Shown here in pieces: positions 62,333-64,000 of a stretch of DNA of 64,000 nucleotides. A program made the position numbers and the translations under genes. Every line of letters starts with the position of its first letter. Within the stretch, counting starts at the first letter, position 1. This DNA is from Pseudomonadales bacterium (GTDB lineage: Bacteria > Pseudomonadota > Gammaproteobacteria > Pseudomonadales > Halieaceae): positions 1,054,001 to 1,118,000 of the forward strand of contig JACKNO010000001.1 in NCBI GenBank assembly GCA_024234815.1, in the 5' to 3' direction. The notes under the pieces were generated by a model. It saw only the letters and a program-made list of their open reading frames with translations, had not been told where the DNA came from and searched no databases.

Positions 62333-64000
62333 CTAGAGCTCCCCGACCTCGAAGGCACTGGAACTGCCGCTAAAATGCCTGCCTGAGCGATCGATGCCGC
62401 GGTGCGTCAGCCGGTAGCTTCCCGGAATTGTTTCGGCGGGGATGTCCCAACTCAATTGCGCGACCGTTGCCCCGCGCTCCTCGCGCCAGCGCACCCGGGT
62501 AGCCCAGTCGCCGTCATCGGCTATCGCACGCCATCCCGTCGAGGTTTTCTGCTCAACTGTCAGGTGTTTCACCTGCAGGGGGAAGTGAGCCGTGGGATTG
62601 CTCGATCGGAATTCCACGACAACCGTCTCTCCCGGCTGATAGCGGGTCCTGGCAGCCCCTGTGATCTCGCCGGCGCGGGCGTCGATGGCCGGGCTGTTCG
62701 AGTTCCCTGCCGGCAGGGGCCTGCCCTCTGACTTGCCGCGCCAGTCGTCATAGTCAAGATCGGAGACAGGCGGAGCGCCTGATTGCAGGGCCGCGGCGAC
62801 CTGGCTGGCCAGCTGCTGGTAGGCGGGTAGCGTCCAGCGTCCATGCAGGGTGTGGCCCGCTTCGTATTGCTGCAGCATGTATTCTTCCGGCGTGGTGACA
62901 TAGCCACTGTAGCCGTTGGCGTAGCCCGCCAGGACGATATGTTCTGCCCAGTCCCCCAGTTCGGCCATCACTGAGTCGCGCAGTCGCCTGCCCGCCATCG
63001 TGGTCACTTCCACGGGCACCGCCAGTATTACCAACTGGCCGATACGGGCCAGGGTGATGGAATGGATTTGCGACTGCAGGGGCGGGTTGCCGCTGCCGGT
63101 TTCAAACAGGATAGGCTTCGGCTCCTGGCAGGTTTTTACCGCCTCTGTCCATGCGGGCGCACCCGTGACCAGGCGAATCAGCCAGTCCCGCCACAGTTGC
63201 TGTTCGGTCATTCCCTCCCGGAACATAAAATGTCCGCCGCCGTCTTCGGTCGAGCCCCCGGCAAATGAGTAGCCGTAGGCGGAGGGGCAGGTGTGTTGCA
63301 GACCGTTACCGGTAAAGCGGTCCTCGACCGCGTAGTTGCCCAGGTCGACGTAAATCTGCCGGCTCTCGATGGGGCCGACCAATCTTTCTTCCGCGCTGGC
63401 AAACAGCTCCAGGGCGACATCCACCTGGCGCTGTCCCATGATGCGGGTGGTTTCCACGTCGGTTTCACCGGGACCGGTGTTGTCGAGATTGGTATTGGGG
63501 GTAACGTCGCCGGGGTCGGCCTGGGCGAAGGCTGCAACAAAGTCATCCGCGGAGTCATAGCGGGTGCCGCGATCATGCTCCACCCGCAGTGAGGCATAAC
63601 CCTTGTGATCGCCGGAGACCAGGTGGTTGTAATAGTTCATCGCGGTGGGGTGCAGTGCGTACCAGTTGAGCATGCCAATTTCACCGGAGTCGTCGATAAA
63701 TTTCAGCAGGGTCATCTCGGTGTTGGTATTGTCGCGATAGCGAGCCCGCTCCCGCTCCGGGTTTTCCAGGTACGCAACCAGCGAGCGGTTGGCACCGGCG
63801 TTGGCGACACGACCGCTGTTGATCAGTATCTCGCCGGGCTGCAGGTCCTCGTGGGCCTTCACAATGGAGTCGGTAATGCCCGTGGCAATGGCGTCAAAGT
63901 GATCCGGGTAGAGACCGCCGTCCAGGCCGGTCGCGGTTCTCGACTGCCAGTAACCTCCCGGCCCCGAGTGGGTGTGGGTGGCGCTGATAATGATATTGGC
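62333..64000 (-). CDS. Neutral ceramidase, partial (5' end outside window)
   Basis: At least 555 residues of a neutral/alkaline ceramidase, which hydrolyses the amide of ceramide to sphingosine and fatty acid. The frame stays open to the window edge, so the signal peptide and start are missing. Seen: zinc-site HTHSGPGG, a further His in ALHPTAM, the catalytic loop FAQADPGDVTPN, GYANGYSGYVTTPEEY with the late zinc-site residues, and a C-terminal immunoglobulin-like domain (about the last 170 residues). The nucleophile position in GDVTPN is Thr where Ser is usual (see findings). Probably secreted. Confidence 0.88.
   Translation of the reverse strand, partial: ANIIISATHTHSGPGGYWQSRTATGLDGGLYPDHFDAIATGITDSIVKAHEDLQPGEILINSGRVANAGANRSLVAYLENPERERARYRDNTNTEMTLLKFIDDSGEIGMLNWYALHPTAMNYYNHLVSGDHKGYASLRVEHDRGTRYDSADDFVAAFAQADPGDVTPNTNLDNTGPGETDVETTRIMGQRQVDVALELFASAEERLVGPIESRQIYVDLGNYAVEDRFTGNGLQHTCPSAYGYSFAGGSTEDGGGHFMFREGMTEQQLWRDWLIRLVTGAPAWTEAVKTCQEPKPILFETGSGNPPLQSQIHSITLARIGQLVILAVPVEVTTMAGRRLRDSVMAELGDWAEHIVLAGYANGYSGYVTTPEEYMLQQYEAGHTLHGRWTLPAYQQLASQVAAALQSGAPPVSDLDYDDWRGKSEGRPLPAGNSNSPAIDARAGEITGAARTRYQPGETVVVEFRSSNPTAHFPLQVKHLTVEQKTSTGWRAIADDGDWATRVRWREERGATVAQLSWDIPAETIPGSYRLTHRGIDRSGRHFSGSSSAFEVGEL

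Overview
The window reads as chromosomal DNA of a marine, alginate-degrading gammaproteobacterium. The Cellvibrionales/Halieaceae or a neighbouring group is my best guess. The evidence is a complete alginate-utilisation locus with a TonB-dependent receptor, Tat-exported redox enzymes, several VPLPA-type PEP-CTERM proteins, moderately GC-rich codon use and gammaproteobacterial transporters (SstT, EmrAB). The taxonomic placement is inference. No rRNA, tRNA, CRISPR array or phage module was seen.

Layout. 1-10.5 kb: a DMT permease, an SDR, a Tat-exported two-subunit molybdenum hydroxylase of the isoquinoline 1-oxidoreductase type, a three-lipoprotein operon, an unrecognised membrane-anchored protein, SstT and a beta-lactamase-fold hydrolase. 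10.6-16.2 kb: a small membrane protein, a VPLPA-CTERM protein, a heterodimeric ABC exporter and methylglyoxal synthase. 16.5-30.7 kb: the alginate locus, all on the plus strand: FadR-type regulator, TonB receptor, PL6 lyase, KdgF cupin, hexuronate-type MFS permease, SDR reductase, HIBADH-type reductase, KDG kinase, PL17 oligoalginate lyase and KDPG aldolase. Together these take alginate to pyruvate and glyceraldehyde 3-phosphate. Six TTACCA half-sites lie only in the two gaps flanking the regulator gene and look like its operators.

30.8-41.6 kb: proline iminopeptidase, diguanylate cyclase, S10 carboxypeptidase, lipoprotein, CTERM proteins and a three-gene operon (Tat small subunit, GMC oxidoreductase, exported RidA). 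41.6-45.1 kb is a patch of genome plasticity: GGGGTC palindrome repeats, a glycine-rich IPTL-CTERM-like protein, a 5'-truncated copy of the CTERM gene at 37.8 kb, and an insertion sequence with a doubled right end. 45.1-50.5 kb: an NTF2-like protein, a DUF2165 protein and an emrA-emrB-marR-DUF169 operon.

50.5-64 kb: a Cys-rich protein with a mid-chain sorting motif, a very short cold-shock-domain protein next to a DEDDh exonuclease, an unrecognised 376-residue protein, a MOSC protein, a natural esterase/Baeyer-Villiger monooxygenase fusion, a Tat-exported 14-Cys copper-storage-like protein, another VPLPA-CTERM protein, a lipoprotein, an alpha/beta hydrolase and a neutral ceramidase cut by the window edge. 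No exosortase or archaeosortase gene is present here, so the sorted proteins must depend on an enzyme encoded elsewhere.
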